The notes: generated by a model not told the origin, from the letters alone. 43,372 nt of DNA from Phycisphaerales bacterium (GCA_022839625.1 JALHJL010000033.1:1-43372); one strand, 5' to 3'; positions 23,109 through 31,538 are shown, counted from the stretch's first letter. Numbers and translations are program-made.

Positions 23109-23843
23109 TCAGGCGGCCGAGTCGCCTTTGGCGAGCAACGCCGCGACCTGCGCCGCGGTCTTAAAGCGCCGCCCGGCGACGTGTGTCAGGTGATAGTCGA
23201 GCAGGTCGAACCAGGCGCGCGGGTCGCCGGTTTGTGGCCCGGTTTCGAGGAGGCCCGTCGGGAGCCGCCGTTTCTCGACGTGGTGGCGTTCGCAGTCGCG
23301 GCACAACAGGCCCCCGGCCCCCGAGCTGAAGTAGACCGCGCTCCCGCGCGGGGGCGGCCGCCGGCAATCGAGGCAGTGCTCCAGGTTGGGCGCGTACCCG
23401 ATCGCCCGCAGCAGGTCACTCTGAAACTCGGGCAGGCTGGCCGCGGCCGGACCATCGCCGGCGAGGGCTCGCAGCGTACGCACCAGCGCGTCGAACAGAT
23501 GCGGATGAGGGTCGCCCTCTTCGGTCAACGAGGCAACGAGTTCTCCCGCGTACAGCGCCCCGTACAAGCGCAGCAACTCCCGCCGCACGCCGCCGAAGGT
23601 CTCCTGCTGCAACCAATCGGTGAGCGTCCCGAGCTGGGCGTCGCCGCGCGGCGGAAGAAAGCTCAACTCGCCGAGCTCGAGCAGGTCGAGCCCGGTGGAG
23701 GCGCGTTTGCGGGTGGCACGGCGGGCGCCCTTGGCGATCAAGCGCAGCAGACCGTGTGCGGCGGCAAACACGGTGACTATCTGCGATGTCTCCGAGTAGT
23801 CGGTCAAGCGGAGGACAACGGCCTGGTCCGTTTGCGGGGTCAT
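23109..23843 (-). CDS. recO: DNA repair protein RecO
   Basis: 244 residues from the ATG at 23843; the frame continues upstream but without conservation. The N-terminal OB fold is seen in QAVVLRLTDYSETSQIVTVF and HGLLRLIAKGARR. A helical region follows, then the zinc site CLDCRRP ... LLCRDC near residues 145-175. RecO binds single-stranded DNA and loads RecA with RecR in RecF-pathway gap repair. There is no clear ribosome site at this start (CAGG only), so the start is moderately sure. A divergent conserved gene starts at 23926. RuvABC genes lie 5 kb away, giving a local cluster of recombination functions. Confidence 0.9.
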   Translation of the reverse strand: MTPQTDQAVVLRLTDYSETSQIVTVFAAAHGLLRLIAKGARRATRKRASTGLDLLELGELSFLPPRGDAQLGTLTDWLQQETFGGVRRELLRLYGALYAGELVASLTEEGDPHPHLFDALVRTLRALAGDGPAAASLPEFQSDLLRAIGYAPNLEHCLDCRRPPPRGSAVYFSSGAGGLLCRDCERHHVEKRRLPTGLLETGPQTGDPRAWFDLLDYHLTHVAGRRFKTAAQVAALLAKGDSAA

Positions 23844-23889
23844 GCCTGTACCGGCTGCGGCCGGAATCGCTCCGGCGGCGTGAAGAGAG

Positions 23890-23895
23890 TAGAAT
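23890..23895 (+). promoter_or_regulatory. TAGAAT -10-like box before the 119-residue protein gene
   Basis: TAGAAT ends 30 nt before the GTG at 23926. It is the likely promoter of the three-gene unit ending in rnpA. No convincing -35 was found. Confidence 0.3.
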
Positions 23896-23925
23896 ACTGG
23901 GTTTGCGGCGGAAGGGAACGGAGCG

Positions 23926-24285
23926 GTGGCGGTGGTTGTGGCTGGGCGGCCGGAAATGGAAGAGCACGCGGCCAATTCGTTGGGGCAGTTTGTGGGGCGC
24001 TGCGTCGTCCTGGACACGCAGGGTCCGCTCGTCTACATCGGCCTCCTGGAGGCCTACGACGACCGCGGTTACTGGCTCACCCGGGCGGACGTGCACGACC
24101 GCAGCGAAGGCCACAGCACCAAGGAGAAGTACGTCAACGACGCCGGCGTGCTGGAGCGCGAGGGGGCGCGGACGGTCAACCGGCGGCGCGTCTTCGTCGA
24201 GCGCGCCGCGATTGTCAGCATCTCGGCGCTGGAGGACGTGCTGACTGACGGCGAGATGGACGATTTGAGCAGGAGCAGTGCATGA
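23926..24285 (+). CDS. Conserved small protein of unknown function
   Basis: 119 residues from a GTG at 23926 with GGAAGGGAACGGAG upstream; the ATG at 23956 is an alternative. The body (LGQFVGRCVVLDTQGPLVYIG, in shorter view FVGRCVVLDT and VYIGLLEAYDDRGYWL) reads as alternating beta strands like an Sm-like barrel. It is followed by a charged stretch EGHSTKEKYVNDAG and a final strand RRVFVERAAIVSISALEDV. I do not know a named family. The Sm-like guess rests on strand pattern only. Its stop overlaps the ATG of the epimerase gene (ATGA at 24282-24285), so it belongs to the epimerase-rnpA unit. Confidence 0.7.
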   Translation: MAVVVAGRPEMEEHAANSLGQFVGRCVVLDTQGPLVYIGLLEAYDDRGYWLTRADVHDRSEGHSTKEKYVNDAGVLEREGARTVNRRRVFVERAAIVSISALEDVLTDGEMDDLSRSSA

Positions 24286-25304
24286 AGCTCACGTACCGGC
24301 GGCAGCGCGTGCACCCCAAACACCGCTTCGCGACGTCGCAATGGGCGGTCGATGAAAAGGTGACGCTGATCGTGCGGCTCGACCACGAGGGCGTGGTCGG
24401 TCTGGGCGAGGTCGTGCCCTCGACCCTCTACGGGCAGACGCTGGAGTCGTCGGAGGCTGCACTTACGTCGATCGCCGGCTTGCTGGGCGACGATCCCTTC
24501 GAGATCGAGCCCATCGTGCAGCGGCTGCTCGCGGCCCACAATGACCAGCGGGCCGCCATCGACGGCGTGGACGCCGCGCTGCACGACTGGTGCGGCAAGA
24601 AGCTGGGTGTGCCGGTCTGGCGGATGCTGGGCCTGGGCCGCCCGCGGAAACGGACGACCTTCACCATCGGCGTGGCGGAGCCGGAGCTGATCCGCGTCAA
24701 GGTGGACGAGGCCCTCGCCGCCGGTTTCGACGCGCTGAAGATCAAGGTCGGCACGGCGGATGACGAGCAGACGCTGACGTACATCCGCGAGCGTTTTGAC
24801 GGTCCGCTGTTTCTGGATGCCAATCAGGCCTGGACGCCTGCGGACGCGGCCGACCACGTCCTCGCCCTGGCGCGATTCCGGCCGACGCTCATCGAGCAGC
24901 CGTTGCGCGCGGGGGACTGGCGGCACATGGCGGAGCTGCGGCGACTTGGCGTGGCCCCCATCTTCGCGGACGAGAGCTGCGAGCGGCCGGCGGATGTCCT
25001 GCGGCTGCACGGCTGCGTGGACGGCGTGAACATCAAGTTCACCAAGTGTGGTGGGATTCGAGAGGCACTGCGGATGATCGCGCTGGCGCGGGCGCTGGAC
25101 ATGCAGATCATGCTGGGTTGCTTCGTTTGCAGCAGCCTGGCCATTGCCCCAGCCCTCACGCTGGCGTCGCTCGTGGATTATGCCGACCTCGACGGCGCGT
25201 TGTTGCTGGCTGCCGACCCGTTTGAGGGCATTACGCGCGACGGCGGGGTGATCAGTCTGGCGGACCGTTCAGGACTGGGAGTCTGGCCGCGGGGCGGTGA
25301 CTGA
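24282..25304 (+). CDS. Dipeptide epimerase (enolase superfamily, MLE/AE-epimerase type)
   Basis: 340 residues. The enolase-superfamily barrel shows the acid/base Lys pair in ALKIKVG (Lys153 and Lys155). Metal ligands are in LFLDANQAW (Asp179), LIEQPL (Glu205) and IFADESC (Asp230), and the opposite-face Lys is in VNIKFTKCGGI (Lys252). This pattern fits L-Ala-D/L-Glu epimerases and related dipeptide epimerases that recycle murein peptides or process other dipeptides; specificity cannot be read here. The ATG overlaps the preceding gene's stop (ATGA) and the stop directly abuts the ATG of rnpA, so translation is probably coupled through all three. Confidence 0.9.
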   Translation: MKLTYRRQRVHPKHRFATSQWAVDEKVTLIVRLDHEGVVGLGEVVPSTLYGQTLESSEAALTSIAGLLGDDPFEIEPIVQRLLAAHNDQRAAIDGVDAALHDWCGKKLGVPVWRMLGLGRPRKRTTFTIGVAEPELIRVKVDEALAAGFDALKIKVGTADDEQTLTYIRERFDGPLFLDANQAWTPADAADHVLALARFRPTLIEQPLRAGDWRHMAELRRLGVAPIFADESCERPADVLRLHGCVDGVNIKFTKCGGIREALRMIALARALDMQIMLGCFVCSSLAIAPALTLASLVDYADLDGALLLAADPFEGITRDGGVISLADRSGLGVWPRGGD

Positions 25305-25715
25305 ATGAGGCCCGGATCGGCTGAGCAGGAAGGCTCGCGGCGTCGGCACAAATTTGCCCGGCGGCTGCGCGTCCTGAGCCAGGCCGATTTCGAGCGTATC
25401 CGAAAGCATGGCCGGCGGGCTACCGACGGACGCCTGACCATGTGGGTCTTGCCGAACGAACTGCCGCACCCCCGGCTGGGGCTGGCGGTGGGCCGCAGGC
25501 ACGGGGGCGCCGTGCAGCGCAATCGGATCAAGCGCCGGCTGCGCGAGGCATTCCGGTCGCAGCAACACGAGCTACCCATCGGATTCGACCTGGTCTGCTC
25601 TCCTCGGGCGGAAGGGGAGTTGAGTCTGGCGGGGTGCAGCGAATCGATGATCCGGTTGGCCGGCCGTCTCGCGGCGCGGTTTGGGTCGGCGGGGAGTGCC
25701 GGGGCCAGGGAGTAG
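25305..25715 (+). CDS. rnpA: Ribonuclease P protein component
   Basis: 136 residues. The RnpA signature is clear: RRLRVLSQADFERIRKHGRR near residue 18, RLGLAVGRRHGGAVQRNRIK and RRLREAFR (the RNR-x-KR-x-x-RE motif) in the middle. It assists the RNase P RNA in 5' processing of pre-tRNAs. The ATG follows the epimerase stop with no gap. Usually rnpA sits between rpmH and yidC near the origin; here neither is adjacent, so the gene is decoupled from its classical neighbourhood. The C-terminal 15 residues are Gly/Ala-rich and probably disordered. Confidence 0.93.
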   Translation: MRPGSAEQEGSRRRHKFARRLRVLSQADFERIRKHGRRATDGRLTMWVLPNELPHPRLGLAVGRRHGGAVQRNRIKRRLREAFRSQQHELPIGFDLVCSPRAEGELSLAGCSESMIRLAGRLAARFGSAGSAGARE

Positions 25716-25841
25716 TCCATTGCGCCCCGCACTCCCGCGGTGCCCCGGCTCTCGAAGAGCGGAATCGTGGTGCTCCGGCGCGCCAATGCCATCGAACGAG
25801 GCACGCCGTGGCGGCACCGTCGTCGGACAGCGCCCAGTGTG

Positions 25842-25889
25842 TAGCGGCCAACCTCTCGGTCGCCCGTCGGCCGAGCAGAAGCTCGGCCG
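25842..25889. repeat. Palindromic cluster B2 between convergent genes
   Basis: GCGGCCAACCTCTCGGTCGC (from about 25844) matches the B1 hairpin GCGGCCGACCTTCCGGTCGG at nearly all positions. It is followed by a perfect 9-bp stem CGGCCGAGC-AGAA-GCTCGGCCG (25868-25889). It lies between the stops of rnpA and the S41 peptidase gene, the same placement as B1, so it may be a bidirectional terminator. There is no T-run. Confidence 0.6.
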
Positions 25890-25928
25890 CCGCAGGCGCG
25901 CCGCCAGTCTCCTCTTCTCAACGTACTG

Positions 25929-28112
25929 CTAGCGGTCGTCGGGCTTCGCAGCCGCGAGTTCCCGGGGCCAGGGCAGGCCCGCCGCGAGTTTCACGCGGAG
26001 CAGAAGCAGCGCGCTCTCCAGTTGCGGGTCGGTTTTCGGCGCCTGGTACGGGTCGGACTCGAGCCGCTTGAAATCGGACTCCGATAGCACGGGCGGTTCC
26101 TCGTCCGCATCGGCGTCTTCTGACTTGAGGGCCTCCAGGCGCTGCGCCTGCTCCTCCGCGCTCAGTACGCCGTTCTCCGGCTCGGGCTCCTCATTGTGGA
26201 TGACGTACGTCTCGCGCTCACGCTCGATCACCCGCCGAAACTCCTTCGGAGTCAGCTTGATCTCCTGGTCGGGGTCGACACCCCAGCGCTCGGCGTCCGG
26301 GGCCTTGTGCGGGCTGCGCCCGCTCGGCAGGTAGTACAAGGCAGTGGTGAGCTTCAGCTTGGCTGTGTCGCTGAGGGGCCGCACGTGCTGGACGCTGCCT
26401 TTGCCGAAGGTGCGCTCGCCGATGATCGCGGCCCGGTGGTGATCCTGCATGGCGCCGGCCAGAATCTCCGACGCGCTGGCACTGGCCTCACTCACCAGGA
26501 TGACGAGCGGCAGGTCCTTGAACTCGGCCTTGCCGGCCGCCCGTTCTCGCCGCTCGGATTCCAGCCGGCCGCGCGTCGAGACGACCTCGCCTTTGTCCAG
26601 GAACGTGCTGACCACGTCGACGGCGACGTCGAGCAGCCCGCCGGGGTTATAGCGCACGTCGAGCACCAGCCCTCTCATGCCCTGCGCGCGGGCCTCCTGA
26701 AGCGCCTCGCGCAGCTCCTCGGCTGAGTCGGGGTGAAAGCCGGTCAGGCGGATGTACGCCACGCCGGCGTCCGGGTCCAGCATGTAATTCCACGCCTTCG
26801 GATCGCCGGTCTTGCGCTCCACGCCGCGCACCGTGGTCAGAACGATCTTGCGCCGCGTCAGCGTGAACGGAATCGTCTCGCCGGTGCGCGGGCGCTGAAC
26901 CGTGATGATCACGTCGGTGCCCGCGGGGCCCTGGATCTTGCGCACGGCGTCGTCGGTGCCCCAATTGGCGGTGCTCTCGCCGTCCACCGCAACGATGATG
27001 TCGTCGGGCTGGATGCCTTTTTCGAGGGCCGGGGAGTTCTCCAGCGGCGTGACCACTTTGAGGCGGTTGGTGCGTTCGTCCACCCCGAGCTGGATGCCAA
27101 CCCCCTCGAACCCGCCCATCATCATCTTCTCGAAGTCGACCGCGTCCGCCGGCCAGATCATGTCGGTGTATTGATCCAGCTTCAGGACCACGCCGTTGAC
27201 GAACTCAACCACGAGCAGCCCCTCGGGGATTTCGATGCTCTCTCGATTGAGATCGCTGACCTGGTTGAAGAGCCGCAGCAGGTCTTTGTAGCCCAGCTCG
27301 GCACCCCGTTCCCCGTCGATGTCATTGCGCAGCTCGCGCACGCGGGCCAGGAAGTGCTCGCGCAGGGCGGGGTTGGCAAGCCCGTCGAGGAAGCCACGCA
27401 GCTTGGTTGCGGCGCAGAGGGTGGTCAGGTTCTCCAGTGCTCCCCTGGCCATCTCGCGGTAGTTGGGTTGCTCGTAGTAAAGGTGGTCGATCAGCTTGAT
27501 CGCGGACCGCAAAAGCCCGCGGTCGACGTCGCGGATGCGCTCGCGCAGCGCCTTCTCGTCCTTGTACGTGAATTCCATCCGCGCCCGGCGTACCGCGCTC
27601 TCGCTTCGCTGCTTGAGTGCCTCGTTCTTGGGGTTGATTCGGCTCAACAGCAAGTAATAATTGACCGCGGTCGTCCAGCGGTCCTCTTCCTCGAGCTGAC
27701 GGGCGGTGGCCTCGGCCCGCTCCGTCAGGTCGGATACCCACTCGAAGGTCTTCAAGTCATCCGGGGCCGATGCGTAGGGAACGGCCTGCGCCAGGAAGCT
27801 CAAGGCCAGGAACGTGTGCCCGGATTCCCACGCCGCTTCGGCTTGCTCGACGTTCCATTCCCACGTCTTGGCCTTCAGATCGTTGCGCGAGGCGACGACG
27901 CGGTCGTAGGACTCCAGCCAGTCGTGCACCCGCGCCGCGTTGGGATCGGCGCCCGCCGCCAAGGCCCGGTCAACCGCCTCGCGCCCGGCGGCGTAATCGC
28001 CCCGGAGGATCGCTGCATAGGCAGCCTCGAGCGGCTCGTCGGCTGCGGCGAACGAGACGGAGGACAACAAGAGACACGAGAGCAGGGCGTAGCGCACCAG
28101 ACATAAGCGCAT
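25929..28112 (-). CDS. S41-family C-terminal processing peptidase with N-terminal helical domain
   Basis: 727 residues from the ATG at 28112 (AAAGGAT upstream); a signal peptide runs to about residue 25. Residues 25-290 are helical, TPR-like (AILRGDYAAGREAVDRAL). A PDZ domain lies at about 330-410 (GVGIQLGV, ALEKGIQPDDIIVAVDG). The S41 core includes VAYIRLTGF, LVLDVRYNPGG, the nucleophile motif EASASASEILAG near residue 545, and the general-base Lys in RTFGKGSVQ near residue 571. It is therefore a CtpA/Prc-type periplasmic protease. An acidic linker with poly-Glu/Asp follows the core. It is larger than typical Ctp proteins (about 450) because of the N-terminal domain. Divergent from ruvC. Confidence 0.92.
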   Translation of the reverse strand: MRLCLVRYALLSCLLLSSVSFAAADEPLEAAYAAILRGDYAAGREAVDRALAAGADPNAARVHDWLESYDRVVASRNDLKAKTWEWNVEQAEAAWESGHTFLALSFLAQAVPYASAPDDLKTFEWVSDLTERAEATARQLEEEDRWTTAVNYYLLLSRINPKNEALKQRSESAVRRARMEFTYKDEKALRERIRDVDRGLLRSAIKLIDHLYYEQPNYREMARGALENLTTLCAATKLRGFLDGLANPALREHFLARVRELRNDIDGERGAELGYKDLLRLFNQVSDLNRESIEIPEGLLVVEFVNGVVLKLDQYTDMIWPADAVDFEKMMMGGFEGVGIQLGVDERTNRLKVVTPLENSPALEKGIQPDDIIVAVDGESTANWGTDDAVRKIQGPAGTDVIITVQRPRTGETIPFTLTRRKIVLTTVRGVERKTGDPKAWNYMLDPDAGVAYIRLTGFHPDSAEELREALQEARAQGMRGLVLDVRYNPGGLLDVAVDVVSTFLDKGEVVSTRGRLESERRERAAGKAEFKDLPLVILVSEASASASEILAGAMQDHHRAAIIGERTFGKGSVQHVRPLSDTAKLKLTTALYYLPSGRSPHKAPDAERWGVDPDQEIKLTPKEFRRVIERERETYVIHNEEPEPENGVLSAEEQAQRLEALKSEDADADEEPPVLSESDFKRLESDPYQAPKTDPQLESALLLLRVKLAAGLPWPRELAAAKPDDR

Positions 28113-28193
28113 GGCCGTACATCCTTTGTATGTGAGCCGCACGCGCCGGCCGCGCATACCCAGACCCGTGCCGCGTGCAGCCCGCTCAACCAC

Positions 28194-28199
28194 ATTATA
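28194..28199 (-). promoter_or_regulatory. Consensus -10 box of the S41 peptidase gene
   Basis: TATAAT on the minus strand, 82 nt before the ATG at 28112. No good -35 was found at 16-18 bp. The facing gap up to ruvC also holds two small inverted repeats: GCGGAG/CTCCGC (28284-28301) and ACCGA/TCGGT (28303-28317). Confidence 0.4.
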
Positions 28200-28350
28200 C
28201 GACGCTGCGCGGAGACCGCCTACCGCGCAGTGTGTCATCGGCTATGAGGCGACGACTTCCTACAAAACGTATACATTGCCCGGGCGGAGCGGCTACTCCG
28301 CGACCGAGAAAATCGGTTGCCAGTAAGCCGAAAGCGCGCATGATGCGGCT

Positions 28351-28926
28351 ATGAGAGGCGGTGTGCCAAGCTCGTCGGCGTTGCATCCAGCCGTACCGCC
28401 CGACCATCTGATCCTGGGCATCGACCCCGGCCTGCAACGCAGCGGGTATGCGCTCGTGTCAATGGGCCCTACGGCGGATGCCGTCCGCCTGGTCGAGGCC
28501 GGCCTGATCCGTCTGCCGCGGGGCCGGCCGCTGCCGGAGCGCCTGGCCGAGCTGGAGTGCAGCCTGGAGGACGTGCTGGCCAGTCGTGCGCCCGCCGCCC
28601 TGGCCTGCGAGGAGCTGTACGCGCATTACCGGCATCCGCGGACGGCCATTCTGATGGCCCACGCGCGTGGTGTGATCCTGGCGCTGGCGGCGCGCCGCGG
28701 GCTGGAGGTCATCTCCGTGGCCGCCACCAACGTGAAGAAGCTCTTAACTGGGAGCGGCCGGGCGGGCAAACGGCAGGTCCAGCGGGCGGTCATGGCCACC
28801 CTCGGGCTGCCCCGCTTGCCCGACCCGCCCGACGTGGCCGACGCAATCGCAATTGCGCTGTCCGGTCTGCGGTTGAGGCAGGCGCGGCGAGTGGTGCGGG
28901 GGGCGGCGGAGAGGGCCCGGGCATGA
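28351..28926 (+). CDS. ruvC: Holliday junction resolvase RuvC
   Basis: 191 residues. Catalytic acids are in LGIDPGLQRSGYAL (Asp), ACEELYAHY (Glu) and PPDVADAIAIAL (two Asp), matching the four-acid RuvC site. It cuts Holliday junctions in the RuvAB complex. The N-terminus up to residue 17 is not conserved; a GTG at 28363 with GAGGCGG upstream is a better-supported start than the ATG at 28351, which lacks a ribosome site. The stop overlaps the ruvA ATG (ATGA), giving a ruvC-ruvA-ruvB operon. Confidence 0.95.
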   Translation: MRGGVPSSSALHPAVPPDHLILGIDPGLQRSGYALVSMGPTADAVRLVEAGLIRLPRGRPLPERLAELECSLEDVLASRAPAALACEELYAHYRHPRTAILMAHARGVILALAARRGLEVISVAATNVKKLLTGSGRAGKRQVQRAVMATLGLPRLPDPPDVADAIAIALSGLRLRQARRVVRGAAERARA

Positions 28927-29558
28927 TTTGTCGGCTGACCGGCCGGGTATCGGGCGTTGCCGAAGAGTCGATCGTGATCGAGCGCGAGGGCATCGGCTAC
29001 GAGGTGATGGTGCCTGCCTCCGCGGCCGCAGACCTGCGCCGGCTGGTAGGGAACGAGCTGACACTCTTCACGGTCCAGTACTTTGAGGGCAATCCGGCGG
29101 GGGCGCATTTGGTCCCGCGTCTGATCGGTTTCTTGAGCGAGACCGACCGCGAGTTCTTCAGCGCATTCACGCGGGTGCGGGGCATCAGCTACCGCCGGGC
29201 GCTGCGGGCCATGAGCTATCCGGCCCACCAGCTCGCGGCGGCGATCGAGCAGGGCGATGTGCGGCTGCTGACCAGCCTGCCTGAGATCGGGAAGAAGACG
29301 GCGGCGCAGATCATCGCGGACCTGCAGGGTAAGCTGTTGGGTTTCCTGCAGCCGACGGCGGCACCGCTGCCGGCCGCGGAGATGACCGACGCCCAACGTG
29401 TCGCGGTGGACATCCTCGTGCGGTGGGGTGACCGTCGGGCGGACGCACAGCGCTGGGTTGCGGTCGCCGTGGAGGCCGACCCGAGCTTGAAAGAGCCGGA
29501 TGCCATCGTGCGGGCGGCATACCGAGCCAAGGAGTTACGAATAGCGAGCAGCGAATAG
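28923..29558 (+). CDS. ruvA: Holliday junction branch migration protein RuvA
   Basis: 211 residues. Domain I (OB fold) starts MICRLTGRVSGVAEESIVIE and includes GIGYEVMVP; the second helix-hairpin-helix LTSLPEIGKKTAAQIIADL is canonical; domain III (UVRC-like, AQRVAVDILVRWG) closes the protein. The first hairpin reads VRGISYRRALRAM, where many RuvA have GIGPKxAL, so the Gly-Pro-Lys tip is altered. The acidic-pin residues are not clearly matched. It tetramerises on Holliday junctions and recruits RuvB. The start has GGAGAGGG upstream and overlaps the ruvC stop. Confidence 0.93.
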   Translation: MICRLTGRVSGVAEESIVIEREGIGYEVMVPASAAADLRRLVGNELTLFTVQYFEGNPAGAHLVPRLIGFLSETDREFFSAFTRVRGISYRRALRAMSYPAHQLAAAIEQGDVRLLTSLPEIGKKTAAQIIADLQGKLLGFLQPTAAPLPAAEMTDAQRVAVDILVRWGDRRADAQRWVAVAVEADPSLKEPDAIVRAAYRAKELRIASSE

Positions 29559-29633
29559 CGGCTTGGACGCTCTGGGAGAGATGCGGTCCTGGCTTGCTGC
29601 CGGCCAATCGTGAATCGTCGCAGCGGAGTGGGC

Positions 29634-30662
29634 ATGGCGATTGAACGAGTCTTTTCGCAAAGCGTCCCGGACGACGAGCGGTACCTGACGGCTCTGCGGC
29701 CGCAGCGCCTCGACGAGTGCATCGGGCAGGAGGTGGTCCGCGAGCAGTTGCGGATCGCGCTGGATGCCGCCCGGAAGCGCGGCGAGCCGCTGGACCACGT
29801 GCTGCTCGACGGGCCGCCGGGACTCGGGAAGACCACGCTCGCCCACGTCATCGCCCACGAGATGCAGGCCACGATCCGCGTGACCAGCGGGCCGGCCATC
29901 GCCCGCCAGGGCGACCTCATGATGATGCTCACGCAGATGGAGCGGGGCGACGTATTGTTCATCGATGAGATTCACCGGCTGGCGAAGGTCGTCGAGGAGT
30001 TTCTCTACCCCGCGCTGGAGGACTTCCGCGTCGATTACACGACCGAGAGCGGCATCGGCGGCCGGACGGTCAACTTCGCCCTGCGGCGGTTTACGCTGGT
30101 CGGGGCCACGACGCGGGCCGGGATGCTGTCGGCCGCCCTGCGCGACCGGTTCGGGCTCCTCTTTCACTTGCAGTTCTACACGGAAGACGAGCTCGTCCGC
30201 ATCGTCGAGCGCAACGCGCAGGTCCTGAAGATCAAGGCCGATCACGCGGCCTTGCAGCGCCTGGCCTCGCGCTCGCGCGGTACGCCGCGCATCGTCAACC
30301 GCCTGCTCCGCCGCGTACGCGACTACGCCGAAGTCCGCGGGGACGGTGCGCTGACGCCGGACGTGGTCGATGCAGCCCTGGAGATTCTGCAAATCGACGC
30401 GCTGGGGCTGGACAATCTCGATCGGGCGTATCTGACGGCGCTGATCCGGCACTATGACGGCGGGCCGGCGGGGATCGAGGCCATCTCCGCGACGATGGGC
30501 CACGAGCGCGACACGCTCGAGGACGTCGTCGAACCGTATCTGCTCCAGATCGGGTTCGTGATTCGCACGCCGCGCGGCCGGGTCGCCCGGCCCGCCGCGT
30601 ATCAACACTTGGGGCTGCCGGAGCGTGGCCGTGCGAGTGACGAGCGGCTGCTCTTCGAGTAG
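29634..30662 (+). CDS. ruvB: Holliday junction helicase RuvB
   Basis: 342 residues from the ATG at 29634, chosen because CGGAG lies 7-8 nt upstream; a GTG at 29610 is possible but has no site. AAA+ features: LRPQRLDECIGQ, Walker A GPPGLGKTTLAH, Walker B VLFIDEIHRL, sensor 1 LVGATTRAGML and arginine finger region ALRDRFG. A C-terminal winged helix follows (RTPRGRVARPAAYQHLGL). It drives branch migration with RuvA. The gap after ruvA is 75 bp. A stem-loop follows 90 nt downstream of the stop. Confidence 0.96.
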   Translation: MAIERVFSQSVPDDERYLTALRPQRLDECIGQEVVREQLRIALDAARKRGEPLDHVLLDGPPGLGKTTLAHVIAHEMQATIRVTSGPAIARQGDLMMMLTQMERGDVLFIDEIHRLAKVVEEFLYPALEDFRVDYTTESGIGGRTVNFALRRFTLVGATTRAGMLSAALRDRFGLLFHLQFYTEDELVRIVERNAQVLKIKADHAALQRLASRSRGTPRIVNRLLRRVRDYAEVRGDGALTPDVVDAALEILQIDALGLDNLDRAYLTALIRHYDGGPAGIEAISATMGHERDTLEDVVEPYLLQIGFVIRTPRGRVARPAAYQHLGLPERGRASDERLLFE

Positions 30663-30751
30663 CACGTCCGACAGGCGGGCAGCATCGTGGGGGGCGGGAG
30701 CGGTAACGAACCAGCAGGCTAAGTCCATAGGACACGCCGGCAACAAAGAAA

Positions 30752-30791
30752 CATCCCTGCCGCCACGGGCCCGAAGCGTGTGGCAGGGATG
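30752..30791. terminator. Stem-loop after ruvB
   Basis: CATCCCTGCC and GGCAGGGATG form a perfect 10-bp stem around a 20-nt loop with further partial pairing. It lies between the convergent ruvB and PilZ genes. No T-run follows, so its action as terminator is inferred. Confidence 0.4.
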
Positions 30792-30912
30792 AATGCGCGG
30801 CGCACTCGACCGCACTGCCACCCAATAGGCACCGAAGTGGTCCGATTTGACACAGCAAGCGAAAAATCCTCGCGCCAGAGTGGGATGAATGATCGGGGCG
30901 GGGAGCGGAGGC

Positions 30913-31218
30913 TCAGTGCTGCGGCCGGGGCGCCGCGAATTGGATGCCCACCAGGCAGGTGTCTTCGTCACTCGGTGTCCGGCGGACGACGCGCGCGTTT
31001 TTCGCCACGTACCAGCGCTCGCCGGGCGCCAACTCGACCTCGACCGTGATCTGGGGGCCGAGCTGGCTGGCCTTACGCGTGGACATGCGGAGGCCCGCGC
31101 CGCCGGCGGAGATGTCCACCAGCTCGCAGTGTCCGCTCTGCGAACCCGACCGCCACCGCGCGGGTCCGCGCGCCGGAACGCGGATGAAGCGTCTCCGCTC
31201 CAGATACCGCGTCAGCAT
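30913..31218 (-). CDS. PilZ domain protein
   Basis: 101 residues with a strong AAGGAGAGG ribosome site. It has the c-di-GMP-binding PilZ signature: RRRFIRVPARG (R-x-x-x-R) then CELVDISAGGAGLRM (D-x-S-x-x-G), followed by beta strands ending GIQF. Single-domain PilZ proteins transmit c-di-GMP signals to motility, adhesion or polysaccharide machinery. No partner is encoded next to it; a PilT-like ATPase lies 12 kb away. It is followed on the same strand by nothing within 250 bp and is convergent with ruvB. Confidence 0.88.
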   Translation of the reverse strand: MLTRYLERRRFIRVPARGPARWRSGSQSGHCELVDISAGGAGLRMSTRKASQLGPQITVEVELAPGERWYVAKNARVVRRTPSDEDTCLVGIQFAAPRPQH

Positions 31219-31251
31219 GCCACGCCTCTCCTTCCCGGGTGTTACCTGTAA

Positions 31252-31294
31252 GGCCGACCACGTGCCCGCCGCACGAAACGGACCGTGGCCGGCC
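31252..31294. repeat. Inverted repeat in the dapB-PilZ gap
   Basis: GGCCGACCACG (31252-31262) pairs with CGTGGCCGGCC (31284-31294) with one mismatch. It lies just upstream of the PilZ start (minus strand), so it may be in its leader or terminate the dapB operon. The rest of the gap 31219-31538 shows a GGCCGCGCGGCC palindrome at 31507-31518 and no gene. Confidence 0.4.
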
Positions 31295-31538
31295 TGCTAG
31301 ATCGATTCACTGGAGGGATTCGGGTACGCTTCCCTCGCCGGTGACACTGTCGGCGTGCGGGGCGGGGGGGTTCAGTTGGCCGGGAGCGCGGGCCGCGCAA
31401 GTCCGGCTTATCAGGCAATCCGAGAAGGATCAGCAGTGTGCGGGCGGGCAGGCGCGTTTTTGTGGATGTATTGCGCGTTACAGGACGGAGCTGCGGCGTG
31501 CTGATTGGCCGCGCGGCCCATAAGGGCGCTGTCGCTAG

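Noticed and set aside
28284..28317. Operator for ruvC-ruvA-ruvB such as an SOS box
   Set aside because: Two short inverted repeats occur but neither matches a known LexA site, and no promoter for ruvC could be placed with confidence.
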